From Chloroflexota bacterium (GTDB taxonomy: Bacteria > Chloroflexota > FW602-bin22 > JAMCYS01), in the NCBI GenBank assembly GCA_021847625.1, contig JAJZQK010000024.1, positions 1-15,503 of the forward strand: 15,503 nucleotides of DNA, in the 5' to 3' direction. Each line of letters begins with the position of its first letter. The stretch's first letter is position 1. The position numbers and the translations under genes are program-made. This document shows, one piece after another, positions 5,854 through 14,609 of the stretch. Under the pieces are notes generated by a model. The model made no database searches. It worked only from the letters and a program-made list of their open reading frames with translations, and was not told where the DNA came from.

Positions 5854-8687
5854 AAGATAACCCTTTGTTGGCACTGGCGGCCCTCGGTCAGAGCATTTGG
5901 CTGGATTTGCTCCGCCGGGGGATAATTGTTTCGGGCGAGCTCAGGCAGATGATTGAGGAAGACGGGCTGCGGGGAGTGACGTCCAACCCGTCCATCTTCG
6001 AGAAGGCCATCGCCGGCAGCCACGACTACGATGAGGCCATTCACGCCCTGGCCCTGGAGGGCAAGAGCGTCCAGGAGATGTACCAGGCCCTCACCGTGGA
6101 GGACGTACAGCGGGCCGCCGATCTCTTCCGCCCACTTTACGACCGGGTGGACGGCAGAGACGGTCTTGTGAGTCTGGAGGTGTCCCCCCACCTGGCCTAC
6201 GACACGGAAGCCACCATTGCCGAAGCCCGTACATTGTGGAAGAGCGTGAACCGGCCGAACCTGATGATCAAGGTCCCCGCGACGCGGCAGGGTATCCCCG
6301 CGATCAGGCAACTCATCTCGGAGGGGATCACTGTCAACGTCACCCTACTCTTCGGCCTCCCCCGTTATCGGGAAGTGGCCGAGGCCTACATCGCCGGGTT
6401 GGAGACGCTTGTCGCGCGGGGCCAACCCCTGGAGCGCGTGGCGTCCGTGGCCAGCTTCTTCCTGAGCCGGATAGACGTGCTGATCGATCCTCAATTGCGG
6501 AAGAAGATCCAGGCGGGCGGTCGGGAATCCGGGGCAGCCGAAGCCCCGCGGGGCCAGGTCGCCATCGCTAGCGCCAGAGTCGCCTACCAGATGTACAAAG
6601 AGATCTTTGGCGGCGACCGGTTTCGGCGGCTGGCGGGCCAGGGTGCTCGCCCTCAGCGGCTACTGTGGGCCAGCACCAGCACCAAGGATCCGGCCGACAG
6701 CGATGTGAAGTACGTGGAAGCGCTGATCGGCCCGGAGACCGTCAATACGATGCCTGTAGAAACCCTCAACGCCTACCGAGACCACGGCCATCCGGCGCCG
6801 CGCCTGGAGGAGAAAGTCAAAGAGTCGTACGACCTTCTGCGCCGCCTGCCGGACGCGGGAATCGATCTGGGGGCCATAACCCAGCAGCTCGAAGACGAGG
6901 GGGTGCAGAAGTTCATGAAGTCCTTCGACACCCTGGCCGACGCCTTGGAGAAGAAGCGCATCGCCGCGCTGAGCGAGCCGGTGGACCTCCTGTCTTTCAG
7001 CCTGGGCAGCCACGCCTCGGCGATCCAGGAAGGAGTCGCCGGTCTGGAGCGGACCCATTTCACGGCACGGTTCTGGCAGAAGGATCCCAGCCTGTGGGAG
7101 GCCGACCCCGCGGGGCAGGAAGGGGTCCGCAACGCGCTGGGCTGGCTGCACGTGGCCGAGAAGATGGAGGAGAGCCTGAGCGATCTCTCTGGCTTCGCCG
7201 CCGAGGCGAAGGCCGCCGGGTTCCGTCACGTCGTCCACATGGGCATGGGAGGCAGCAGCCTCGCTCCCCTGGTCCTAGAGCGCGCCTTTCAGCCGGGGGA
7301 AAACGGTCTGCCCCTAACCGTTCTCGACACCACCGACCCGGCCACAATTCTCCGGGTCAAACGGGCAATCCCCCTGGCGAATACCCTCTTCATCGTCGCT
7401 AGCAAGTCGGGCACCACCGCCGAGCCGCTGGCCTTCGGGGAGTACTTCTACAGCCTGGTCGGGGCGCTCAAGGGGGATCGAGCCGGAGAGAACTTCATCG
7501 CTATCACGGATCCCGGCACTCCCCTGGTGCGACTGGCCCGGGAACGCGGATTTCGGCGGATCTTCCTCAACTTCTCCGATATCGGCGGCCGCTACTCGGC
7601 CCTCTCCTACTTCGGCCTGGTGCCGGCGGCCCTTATGGGCCTGGACGTGCCCGAGCTGCTGGCTCGGGCCCTACGGATGGTGTACGCTTCTGCCTCAGGT
7701 GTGCCGGTCCGCGAGAATCCCGGCCTGACTCTGGGTGCCGTGATGGGCGAGATGGCCCGGCGGGGTCGGGACAAACTGACGTTCCTGGTAGCGAAGCCCG
7801 TCGAGACGCTGGGGATGTGGCTCGAGCAGCTCCTGGCCGAAAGCACTGGCAAGGAAGGGACCGGGATCTTGCCGGTGGCGGGCGAACCCGTTGGCTCCCC
7901 CTCGGCTTACGGCGAGGATCGGGTCTTCGTCCACGTCCGTCTGAAGGGTGAAACAGAGGATGCCCTGGCGCGGGGCGTGGCCGCCCTGCGAGACGCCGGA
8001 CAACCCGTGGTCACCCTCCAGATGGAGGACCGCCTGGACCTGGGACAGGAGTTCTTCCGCTGGGAGGTAGCCACTGCCGTCGCCGGGGCCGTCCTCGGCA
8101 TTGATCCCTTCGACCAGCCCAACGTGCAGGAAAGCAAGGACAACACCGACCGCCTGCTGGCGGTGGTGAGGGAGCGGGGGCAGTTGCCCGAGGCGAAGCC
8201 ATCGCTAGTAGAAGGTCCCCTGAGCCTCCAACTTCAGGGTGCGGCGCCCACGGTGGCCGAGACTCTGTCTCTGTTCCTGGCCCAGGCGCACGCCGGGAAC
8301 TACGTGGCCCTGCTGGCCTACCTGAGCGAGGAGCCTGCCACGGACCGGAGGCTGCAAGCCCTCCGATTGCGGCTAGGAGACGGTCTGCACCGGGCGACCA
8401 CCCTCGGCTATGGCCCCCGCTACCTGCACTCCACCGGCCAGTTCCACAAGGGGGGCTCCAACACCGGTCTATTCCTGCTGCTGACCGCCGACGACGCCGA
8501 GGACGCGCCGGTTCCCAACGCTCCGTATAGCTTTGGCGTCTTCAAGCGAGCGCAGGCACTGGGAGACCTGGAGGCGCTGCGCCGGCATGGCCGGCGGGTG
8601 GTGCGGATCCACCTGGGCGCTGACGTCGGCGAGGGCCTGGCAGCGCTGGAGAAGGCCGTGGAATTGGCCCTGGCGGGAGGCAAGTAG
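5850..8687 (+). CDS. tal-pgi: Bifunctional transaldolase / glucose-6-phosphate isomerase fusion
   Basis: A 945-residue single chain joins two enzymes. Residues 1 to about 370 are a transaldolase: D19, the TSNPSIF motif (44-50), the Schiff-base Lys in NLMIKVPAT (K141), TLLFG (165-169) and WASTSTKD (273-280). Residues about 380-945 are a phosphoglucose isomerase: GMGGSSLAP (465-473), SKSGTTAEP (519-527), SDIGGRYSAL (576-585), ESTGKEGTGILPV (664-676), QESK (760-763) and LHSTGQFHKGG (859-869). Transaldolase exchanges three-carbon units to yield F6P and erythrose-4-phosphate; PGI interconverts F6P and G6P. The fusion would let F6P made by the pathway return to G6P and to the oxidative branch. Such fusions are known in several bacterial groups. 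The start ATG overlaps the rpiB stop, with AAGGAGGG upstream. Both halves keep their catalytic motifs, and I see no frameshift. Confidence 0.96.
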   Translation: MKDNPLLALAALGQSIWLDLLRRGIIVSGELRQMIEEDGLRGVTSNPSIFEKAIAGSHDYDEAIHALALEGKSVQEMYQALTVEDVQRAADLFRPLYDRVDGRDGLVSLEVSPHLAYDTEATIAEARTLWKSVNRPNLMIKVPATRQGIPAIRQLISEGITVNVTLLFGLPRYREVAEAYIAGLETLVARGQPLERVASVASFFLSRIDVLIDPQLRKKIQAGGRESGAAEAPRGQVAIASARVAYQMYKEIFGGDRFRRLAGQGARPQRLLWASTSTKDPADSDVKYVEALIGPETVNTMPVETLNAYRDHGHPAPRLEEKVKESYDLLRRLPDAGIDLGAITQQLEDEGVQKFMKSFDTLADALEKKRIAALSEPVDLLSFSLGSHASAIQEGVAGLERTHFTARFWQKDPSLWEADPAGQEGVRNALGWLHVAEKMEESLSDLSGFAAEAKAAGFRHVVHMGMGGSSLAPLVLERAFQPGENGLPLTVLDTTDPATILRVKRAIPLANTLFIVASKSGTTAEPLAFGEYFYSLVGALKGDRAGENFIAITDPGTPLVRLARERGFRRIFLNFSDIGGRYSALSYFGLVPAALMGLDVPELLARALRMVYASASGVPVRENPGLTLGAVMGEMARRGRDKLTFLVAKPVETLGMWLEQLLAESTGKEGTGILPVAGEPVGSPSAYGEDRVFVHVRLKGETEDALARGVAALRDAGQPVVTLQMEDRLDLGQEFFRWEVATAVAGAVLGIDPFDQPNVQESKDNTDRLLAVVRERGQLPEAKPSLVEGPLSLQLQGAAPTVAETLSLFLAQAHAGNYVALLAYLSEEPATDRRLQALRLRLGDGLHRATTLGYGPRYLHSTGQFHKGGSNTGLFLLLTADDAEDAPVPNAPYSFGVFKRAQALGDLEALRRHGRRVVRIHLGADVGEGLAALEKAVELALAGGK

Positions 8688-8751
8688 ATGACATCGACAG
8701 CGATTAGGCGAGAAGCCAATATGCCCCACGCGGCGCAATGGAGATGCGAGC

Positions 8752-10167
8752 ATGAATGAGAGAACCTGCGAGATCGGAGTGGTCGGCCTGGGTGTGATGG
8801 GCCGCAACTTGGCGCTGAACGTCGCCGATCACGGTTTCCCAGTAGCAGTCTACAACCGAGACCCTAGCAAGCTGCAGTTTCCGCGGACGGAGTCAGAAGA
8901 GCGGGCGGTCAGGGGAGCGCACAGTCTGGAGGAGATGGCCGACCTGCTGCGTCCACCCCGAGCGGTGCTGATGATGGTGTCAGCCGGCTCGCCGGTGGAC
9001 GAGGTGATCAGTGAGCTCTTGCCCTACGTGGCGCCGGGCGACCTGATCATCGACGGCGGCAATTCCTTCTTCGCGGACACGGATTCTCGGGCGAAAGCTC
9101 TCGCCGAAAAGGGGATCCACTACATGGGCGTCGGCATTTCCGGCGGAGAGTACGGTGCCCGACATGGCCCTAGCATCATGCCCGGCGGCACCACGGAGGG
9201 CTACGAGCGCGTGCGGCCCATCTTCGAGGCCATCGCTGCCCAGGTGAACGACGAGCCCTGCGTCGCCTACCTCGGGCCCGGATCCGCGGGTCACTACGTC
9301 AAGATGATGCACAATGGGATCGAATACGGACTCATGCAGCTCATCTCCGAGTGCTACGACCTGATGAAACGAGGCCTGGGCATGGGGAACGACGACCTGC
9401 ACGCCGTCTTCGACCGGTGGAACGCCGCTGAACTCAACGGCTACCTGATGGAGATCACCGCCCAAATCTTCCTGAACGTGGACGAGAAGACCGGTCGGCG
9501 ACTCATCGACCTGATACTGGACAAAGCGAAGCAGAAGGGCACAGGGGAGTGGGCTTCACAGGACGCCATGCGGCTGCGGGTGCCCACGCCCACAATCGAC
9601 ACGGCGGTAGCCGTGCGGAATCTCTCCGCACTCAAAGACGAACGGTTGGCCGCCAACAATCGGCTCCAGGGCCCGACGCCAGTGCTTGGGGGAAAGCGAG
9701 AGGAATTCCTGGAACGGCTGCGTGATTCCCTTTACGCGGCGGTGATCATCACCTACGCCCAGGGAATGGCCCAATTGCGGGCTGCGTCGCTGACTCATGG
9801 CTACCGCCTCGCACTGGAAGACGTGGCCAAGATCTGGCGCGGTGGCTGCATCATTCGCGCGGCCTTGCTGGAGAAGATCCGCGACGCCTTCCGAGTTCAA
9901 CCTGATCTGGCCAACCTGCTGGTCGACCCGTACCTCGGCACAGAGGTCGAGAAGCGGCAGGAGGCCTTGCGGAAGGTTGTTGGCGCCGCCGCCGAGGCCG
10001 GCATTCCGACGCCGGCGCTGATGGCTTCGCTGGCGTACTTCGATGGCTACCGCAGCGCCTGGCTACCTGCCAATCTGGTCCAGGCCCAGCGCGACTACTT
10101 TGGCGCCCACACGTACGAGCGGGTGGACGCCGAGGGCGCCTTCCACACTGAGTGGACAGTGGATTGA
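8752..10167 (+). CDS. gnd: 6-phosphogluconate dehydrogenase, decarboxylating
   Basis: Oxidatively decarboxylates 6-phosphogluconate to ribulose-5-phosphate, producing reduced nicotinamide cofactor. The 471 residues match the long, dimeric class. The N-terminal dinucleotide fold has GLGVMGRN (12-19), and NRDPSK (35-40) contains the Asn-Arg and Lys that commonly bind the NADP phosphate. The signature region includes DGGNSFFADT (101-110) and GISGGEYGARHGP (128-140). GHYVKMMHNGIEYG supplies catalytic K184 and E191. The C-terminal tail QAQRDYFGAHTYERVD followed by HTEW is diagnostic. It starts 64 bases after tal-pgi behind GGAGA. That short gap holds no clear promoter or terminator, so co-transcription is likely. 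Confidence 0.97.
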   Translation: MNERTCEIGVVGLGVMGRNLALNVADHGFPVAVYNRDPSKLQFPRTESEERAVRGAHSLEEMADLLRPPRAVLMMVSAGSPVDEVISELLPYVAPGDLIIDGGNSFFADTDSRAKALAEKGIHYMGVGISGGEYGARHGPSIMPGGTTEGYERVRPIFEAIAAQVNDEPCVAYLGPGSAGHYVKMMHNGIEYGLMQLISECYDLMKRGLGMGNDDLHAVFDRWNAAELNGYLMEITAQIFLNVDEKTGRRLIDLILDKAKQKGTGEWASQDAMRLRVPTPTIDTAVAVRNLSALKDERLAANNRLQGPTPVLGGKREEFLERLRDSLYAAVIITYAQGMAQLRAASLTHGYRLALEDVAKIWRGGCIIRAALLEKIRDAFRVQPDLANLLVDPYLGTEVEKRQEALRKVVGAAAEAGIPTPALMASLAYFDGYRSAWLPANLVQAQRDYFGAHTYERVDAEGAFHTEWTVD

Positions 10168-10177
10168 GGAGTGCACT

Positions 10178-11716
10178 ATGGAACCATCAATCCATCCGGA
10201 GCCCGCGGTTGTCGTCATCTTCGGTGCCGGGGGCGACCTGACCTGGCGCAAACTGGTGCCGGCGTTGTACGATCTCTTCCTGGACAAGTGGCTGCCCAAT
10301 CACTTTGCCGTCATGGGCGTCGGTCGCAAAGGTATGAGTATCGACGAGTTTCGCCATCGGCTGCGCGATGGCGTAGACACTTTCTCCCGCCGTGGGAAAA
10401 CCGATGACAAGACGTGGGGCGACTTCGCTACCCACCTGGTAGCCTTCATCTCGGCGGAGTTCGATGACCCGGCGGGGTACGCCGCGCTGGCCGAGCAGCT
10501 TTCCGCCCAGGACCGAGAGTGGGGCGCCAAGGCGAACCGAATATTCCACCTTGCCACTCCGCCAAGTCTGGTTCAAACGGTCGTCCAGCAACTTGGCAAA
10601 GCTCGGCTCTCCCGCAACCGCGAGCGAGCCCGCATCGTGGTGGAGAAGCCTTTCGGCCGAGACCTCGAATCGGCCAGGGCTCTGAACCAACTCCTCACCG
10701 GCGTCTTTGAGGAATCCCAGATCTACCGGATCGACCATTATCTAGGGAAGGAGACGGTGCAGAACCTGCTCGCCTTTCGCTTTGCGAACGCCCTCTTCGA
10801 GCCGATCTGGGACAGGCGCTACATTGACCATGTGCAGATCACCGTGGCTGAACAGGTGGGGGTAGAACACCGCGGCGGATACTACGAACGCGCCGGCGCC
10901 CTTAGGGACATGGTGCAGAACCACCTGATGCAGATCCTCTGCTTGATCGCCATGGAGCCACCTGTCTCCTTCGACGCTGATGAGATCCGCAACAGGAAAC
11001 TCGATGTGCTGCGGGCCGTACGACCCATCCCAGAGTTTCAACTCCATCGATTCGCTGTACGGGGCCAGTACGGCGCAGGCTGGCTCCAAGGGCAGCACGT
11101 CTCGGCCTACCGCGACGAGCCGCGCGTGGACCCTGATTCCACCACCGAAACCTTCGCCGCTTTGAAACTCTTTGTGGACAATTGGCGATGGCAGGACGTG
11201 CCCTTCTATCTGCGCACCGGCAAGCGACTGCCGAGCAAAGTTTCCGAGGTCTTCATCTGCTTCCGGCCCGCGCCCCATCAGTCCTTCCCGCCCTCGGCCG
11301 CCGGAGAGTGGCGATCGAACCGCCTGGCGATACGCATCCAGCCCGCGGAGGGAATCCATCTCCAGTTTCAGGCTAAGCAGCCGGGGCCGACCCTGCGGCT
11401 CAGCCGTGTGGAAATGCACTTCTGCTATGAGGATGTCTTCAAGGCAAAACCTCCCGAAGCGTACGAGACTCTGCTACTGGACGTGATGCGGGGAGATGCC
11501 ACCCTCTTCATGCGCGCCGATCAGGTGGAAGCCGCCTGGTCGGTTATCACGCCCGTGCTGGAGGCCTGGGAGACAACGACACCGAATGATTTCCCCAACT
11601 ACCAGGCCAGCACCTGGGGTCCCGAAGCAGCCGAGGTGCTGATCGCCCAGGACGGACGCAGTTGGCTGCAGCCAATTCTGGAGGAAGGCGGAGGGGAGGA
11701 CCCGAGCGCGGGATGA
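10178..11716 (+). CDS. zwf: Glucose-6-phosphate 1-dehydrogenase
   Basis: Oxidises G6P to 6-phosphogluconolactone, the entry step of the oxidative pentose phosphate branch. The protein has 512 residues, near the usual 480-520. Motifs are the dinucleotide-binding GAGGDLTWRKL (16-26), EKPFGRDL (156-163), the substrate site YRIDHYLGKE (183-192) with D186 and H187, and the catalytic His H249 in ALRDMVQNHL. The start is ATG 10178, supported by GAGGAG 6 bases upstream. The same frame is open further upstream to 10043, but that part lies inside gnd and has no G6PD similarity. The gap from gnd is only 10 bases. No separate 6-phosphogluconolactonase gene follows, although pgl often neighbours zwf, so lactone hydrolysis must be spontaneous or encoded elsewhere. 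Confidence 0.97.
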   Translation: MEPSIHPEPAVVVIFGAGGDLTWRKLVPALYDLFLDKWLPNHFAVMGVGRKGMSIDEFRHRLRDGVDTFSRRGKTDDKTWGDFATHLVAFISAEFDDPAGYAALAEQLSAQDREWGAKANRIFHLATPPSLVQTVVQQLGKARLSRNRERARIVVEKPFGRDLESARALNQLLTGVFEESQIYRIDHYLGKETVQNLLAFRFANALFEPIWDRRYIDHVQITVAEQVGVEHRGGYYERAGALRDMVQNHLMQILCLIAMEPPVSFDADEIRNRKLDVLRAVRPIPEFQLHRFAVRGQYGAGWLQGQHVSAYRDEPRVDPDSTTETFAALKLFVDNWRWQDVPFYLRTGKRLPSKVSEVFICFRPAPHQSFPPSAAGEWRSNRLAIRIQPAEGIHLQFQAKQPGPTLRLSRVEMHFCYEDVFKAKPPEAYETLLLDVMRGDATLFMRADQVEAAWSVITPVLEAWETTTPNDFPNYQASTWGPEAAEVLIAQDGRSWLQPILEEGGGEDPSAG

Positions 11717-11848
11717 TTCGATTCTAGTTGCGACGAGCGGCCCTGCCTGTCGTCGATCTCCGACGTGGCCTACAAGCCCTGGCACGGCAACTGCGGCCAC
11801 TCGGTCACACCGTCTTTCAGACGGATAGCTATAACGTGGAGCTGAGCA
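11717..11848 (+). other. zwf-rpe gap with small hairpin
   Basis: There is no recognisable gene. The frame from TTG 11728 has no motif. CCGTCT-TTC-AGACGG (11810-11824) forms a 6-bp hairpin without a following T run. TATAAC at 11829-11834 looks like a -10 box, but it abuts the rpe ribosome binding site, so it is unlikely to drive rpe. The segment may be leftover DNA from a removed gene, or simply a spacer. Confidence 0.35.
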
Positions 11849-11971
11849 ATGGAGATTGCCCCGTCGATACTGTCGGCCGACTTCAGCCGGCTAGGAGAGC
11901 AGGTACTTGAGGCACTGGACGCTGGCGCGCGGAGGCTCCATGTTGACGTGGTTGGCTGTTCTGGAGGCTAA
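11849..11971 (+). pseudogene. rpe: Truncated ribulose-phosphate 3-epimerase (N-terminal stub)
   Basis: Forty codons starting at ATG 11849, with GTGGAG 7 bases upstream, read [17 protein letters not shown] and continue to RLHVDVV. This is the unmistakable start of ribulose-5-phosphate 3-epimerase, including the substrate-contact Ser in APSILSAD and the first metal/catalytic strand HVDV. In complete enzymes (about 220 residues) the next residues are MDGxFVPN. Here VGCSGG and a TAA follow, so about 80% of the barrel is missing. The stub cannot be an active TIM barrel. It occupies the natural place of rpe in a pentose phosphate operon, and its stop overlaps the Shine-Dalgarno of the next gene. 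A deletion or recombination between rpe and the DNA on its right is the simplest explanation. Ribosome binding site and start are still intact, so the stub may be translated. Confidence 0.85.
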
Positions 11972-11983
11972 GGAGGATGATCT

Positions 11984-12661
11984 ATGGCGCCGGTCGATGA
12001 AGTCGTCTTTCTTGTAGACGTCGACAACACTCTTCTCGACAACGATCAGGTGGAGCGCGACTTTCGTCGCCACCTCCAGGAGGCGTTCGGATCCGAGCGC
12101 CAGCAGCGGTACTGGGAGATTTTCGAGCAGCTGCGAGCCGAGCTCGGCTACACCGACTACCTGGGCGCTCTCCAGCGCTACCGGATCGAGCATCTGCGCG
12201 ACCCACACTTGCTGGCGAGCTCCCTGTACCTGCTTGACTATCCGTTCGTGGACCGCCTGTACCCGGGGGCGCTCGACGTTATCCAGCGGCTCGGGGCATG
12301 GGGGACGACGGTAATCCTGTCGGACGGCGACGTGGTCTTCCAGCCACGCAAGGTCGAGCGCTCGGGGCTGTGGGAAGCGGTCGAGGGCCGCGTGCTCATT
12401 TACATCCACAAAGAGCAGGTACTGGACGACGTCGAGGCACGCTTCCCGGCTGACCACTACGTCATGGTGGACGACAAGCTGCGCATCCTCACGGCAATGA
12501 AGCAGGCCTGGGGCGGTCGGTTGACGACCGTCTTTCCCCGGCAGGGACAATACGCGCTCGATCCGAAGAACTTGGCCGCATACTCGCCGGCCGACGTCTC
12601 CGTCGAGCGCATCGGCGACTTGATGGGCTACGACCTCGCGACGCTGCTGCGCACCGAGTAG
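11984..12661 (+). CDS. HAD-superfamily hydrolase (phosphatase-like)
   Basis: A 225-residue cytoplasmic protein with the HAD motifs in order: DVDNTLLD with nucleophile D12 and acid D14, motif II Ser in ILSDGD (S113), motif III Lys (K143 in HKEQVL) and the metal-binding VMVDDK (D163, D164). The helical insert after motif I (residues about 20-95) looks like a C1-type cap, which fits small phosphorylated metabolites such as phosphoglycolate or sugar phosphates; the substrate cannot be told. The start is ATG 11984 behind AGGAGG (11971-11976), whose first A belongs to the rpe stub's TAA. It follows the truncated rpe directly, so it probably came to this position by the same rearrangement and is now read with the pentose phosphate genes. 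No substrate link to them is shown. Confidence 0.85.
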   Translation: MAPVDEVVFLVDVDNTLLDNDQVERDFRRHLQEAFGSERQQRYWEIFEQLRAELGYTDYLGALQRYRIEHLRDPHLLASSLYLLDYPFVDRLYPGALDVIQRLGAWGTTVILSDGDVVFQPRKVERSGLWEAVEGRVLIYIHKEQVLDDVEARFPADHYVMVDDKLRILTAMKQAWGGRLTTVFPRQGQYALDPKNLAAYSPADVSVERIGDLMGYDLATLLRTE

Positions 12662-12919
12662 GCCGGCAAGACGCGGACGGGGCGGATTGCATCGTGCGCG
12701 TCGGTCTAATGCAACGGGATGGGCTTGCCCCTGATTGGTCAGTCTGCCGGGTGTGGCGCTGAGTCTGTTCGTGCCGGGCCCGGCGTTCTTCCTTCCGCAG
12801 GGGCATCGTCAGGGGGGCTCAGCAGTCTGAAGGCGAAGGCGTCGAGTAATTCAACTAGCCGTTCGACAATCTGATGACGACATTGGGAAATGCCTCGCCA
12901 CGGCATTTGAGGAACGAGC
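12662..12919 (+). other. HAD-pgm gap of 258 bases
   Basis: No gene is seen on either strand. The gap contains a 12-bp perfect palindrome GCCGGGCCCGGC (12773-12784) followed by a pyrimidine-rich stretch, which could be a weak terminator but has no real loop. A hairpin next to the pgm ribosome binding site is listed separately. A promoter for pgm-glgP could lie here; no convincing -35/-10 pair was identified. Confidence 0.4.
12888..12908 (+). promoter_or_regulatory. Hairpin abutting the pgm ribosome binding site
   Basis: AAATGCC (12888-12894) and GGCATTT (12902-12908) form a perfect 7-bp stem with a 7-nt loop. The 3' strand ends at the T directly before GAGGA, the pgm Shine-Dalgarno (12909-12913). 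In the mRNA the structure could limit or pace ribosome access to pgm, or protect the 5' end of a processed transcript. The sequence shows only structure and position; the regulatory role is inferred. Confidence 0.45.
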
Positions 12920-14575
12920 ATGAAAGTTAGCCCGCTTGCAGGAAAGCCAGCCGAACCTTCGATGCTGGTGAACGTGCCCAAACTCGTCACGGCCTATTAT
13001 GCCGAGGTGCCTGACCCTTCCGTGCCCGAGGAACGGGTTGCTTTCGGTACTTCAGGGCACCGTGGTTCTGCCCTCGATAGGGCCTTCAACGAATGGCATA
13101 TCCTCGCCATCACTCAGGCCATTTGCCGGTACCGAAAGCAGCATCGGATCGACGGTCCCCTGTTTCTCGGCATGGATACGCACGCCCTCTCCGTGCCCGC
13201 CCTCGCCAGCGCACTTGAGGTGCTCGCGGCAAATGGGGTGGACGTCATGACCGCGGAACGAGACGAGTATACCCCAACCCCTGCCGTTTCCCACGCGATC
13301 CTGACCTACAACCGCGGGCGCAAGACAGGACTCGCGGACGGCATCGTAATCACACCATCTCATAATCCTCCCCGCGACGGCGGCTTTAAGTACAACCCCA
13401 CAAACGGCGGGCCGGCGGAGACCGGCGTCACCGGCTGGATCGAAGCGCAGGCTAATGAGTATCTAGAGAACGGCCTGCGGGGAGTGAGAAGACTTCCTTT
13501 CGAGAAGGCGCTTCGCGCCACCACGACGCACCCGCACGACTACCTCAATGCCTACATTGCCGACCTTGGCAACGTGATCGACATGGATGCTATTCGTGCC
13601 GCGAAGATCAGCCTCGGGGTGGATCCCCTCGGAGGCGCGGGGGTTCACTACTGGGCACCGATTGCCGAGCGCTACGGATTGAACCTCACCGTCGTCAACG
13701 AGGCCATCGATCCGACCTTCCGCTTCATGACGGTTGATTGGGACGGCCAGATTCGCATGGACCCCTCCTCGCTCTATGCGATGCAGCGGTTGATCGATCT
13801 CAAGGATCGCTTCGAAATCGCCTTCGCCTGCGACACCGACCACGACCGGCACGGAATTGTCACCCGGAGCGCGGGGTTGCTGCCGCCCAATAACTACCTT
13901 GCGGTCGCTGTCTACTACCTCTTCCAACACCGACCGAAGTGGCGCAAGGAAGCGGCGGTCGGCAAAACGGTGGTGAGCAGCCAGATGATCGATCGCGTCA
14001 CCGCGAATCTTGATCGGAAGCTCTACGAGGTGCCGGTTGGTTTCAAGTGGTTCGTTGATGGCTTGCTCGACGGTTCGCTTGGCTTCGGTGGCGAAGAGAG
14101 CGCAGGGGCCTCCTTCGCTCGTCTGGATGGCACCGTTTGGACGACGGACAAAGACGGCATTGTCCCGGCTTTGCTGGCGGCGGAGATCACGGCGCGGATG
14201 GGCCGCGATCCTGGCGAGGTCTACGGCGAGCTTACGCGCGAGTTCGGTGAGCCGCTTTACGACCGCGTTGAGGCGTCTGCTACCCCTGAGCAAAAGGCAA
14301 TGCTGGAGAGACTATCGCCGACACAGGTTCGGCTCGCTGACCTAGCCGGCGAGAAGATCCAGACCATCCTCACCCACGCGCCAGGCAACGGCGCCCCCAT
14401 CGGCGGGTTGAAAGTGGTCGCGGAGAGCGGATGGTTCGCGGCGCGTCCGTCCGGCACTGAGGATATCTACAAGGTCTATGCCGAGAGCTTCCGTGGGGCC
14501 GATCATCTGCGGCGCATCATCGAGGAAGCCCAGGCCATCGTCAGCGAGGCTTTGAAGGTGGGACGCAGCAAGTGA
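12920..14575 (+). CDS. pgm: Phosphoglucomutase (alpha-D-glucose phosphate specific)
   Basis: Interconverts glucose-1-phosphate and glucose-6-phosphate. The 551 residues fit the E. coli Pgm type. Motifs are AFGTSGHRG (41-49), the phosphoserine loop [20 protein letters not shown] with S147, the Mg2+ loop CDTDHDRHG with D305, D307 and D309, the sugar-binding GGEESAGAS (390-398) and the phosphate-binding [10 protein letters not shown] (509-518). The TSGHRG and [15 protein letters not shown] forms separate it from phosphomannomutase and phosphoglucosamine mutase. The start is ATG 12920 with GAGGA 6 bases upstream. It lies 34 bases before the phosphorylase gene, so the pair is likely co-transcribed and together converts glycogen to G6P for the upstream enzymes. 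It is intact, with no frameshift. Confidence 0.96.
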   Translation: MKVSPLAGKPAEPSMLVNVPKLVTAYYAEVPDPSVPEERVAFGTSGHRGSALDRAFNEWHILAITQAICRYRKQHRIDGPLFLGMDTHALSVPALASALEVLAANGVDVMTAERDEYTPTPAVSHAILTYNRGRKTGLADGIVITPSHNPPRDGGFKYNPTNGGPAETGVTGWIEAQANEYLENGLRGVRRLPFEKALRATTTHPHDYLNAYIADLGNVIDMDAIRAAKISLGVDPLGGAGVHYWAPIAERYGLNLTVVNEAIDPTFRFMTVDWDGQIRMDPSSLYAMQRLIDLKDRFEIAFACDTDHDRHGIVTRSAGLLPPNNYLAVAVYYLFQHRPKWRKEAAVGKTVVSSQMIDRVTANLDRKLYEVPVGFKWFVDGLLDGSLGFGGEESAGASFARLDGTVWTTDKDGIVPALLAAEITARMGRDPGEVYGELTREFGEPLYDRVEASATPEQKAMLERLSPTQVRLADLAGEKIQTILTHAPGNGAPIGGLKVVAESGWFAARPSGTEDIYKVYAESFRGADHLRRIIEEAQAIVSEALKVGRSK

Positions 14576-14609
14576 GGTCCCCGGCCAAGACAAAGGTGAA
14601 GGGAAGACC

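Noticed and set aside
10043..10177. Upstream extension of zwf
   Set aside because: It lies within gnd in another frame and lacks G6PD similarity. ATG 10178 has a proper Shine-Dalgarno and begins the conserved domain.
12773..12784. GCCGGGCCCGGC palindrome as an intrinsic terminator
   Set aside because: It is self-complementary without a proper loop and no T run follows, so a terminator call is not supported.
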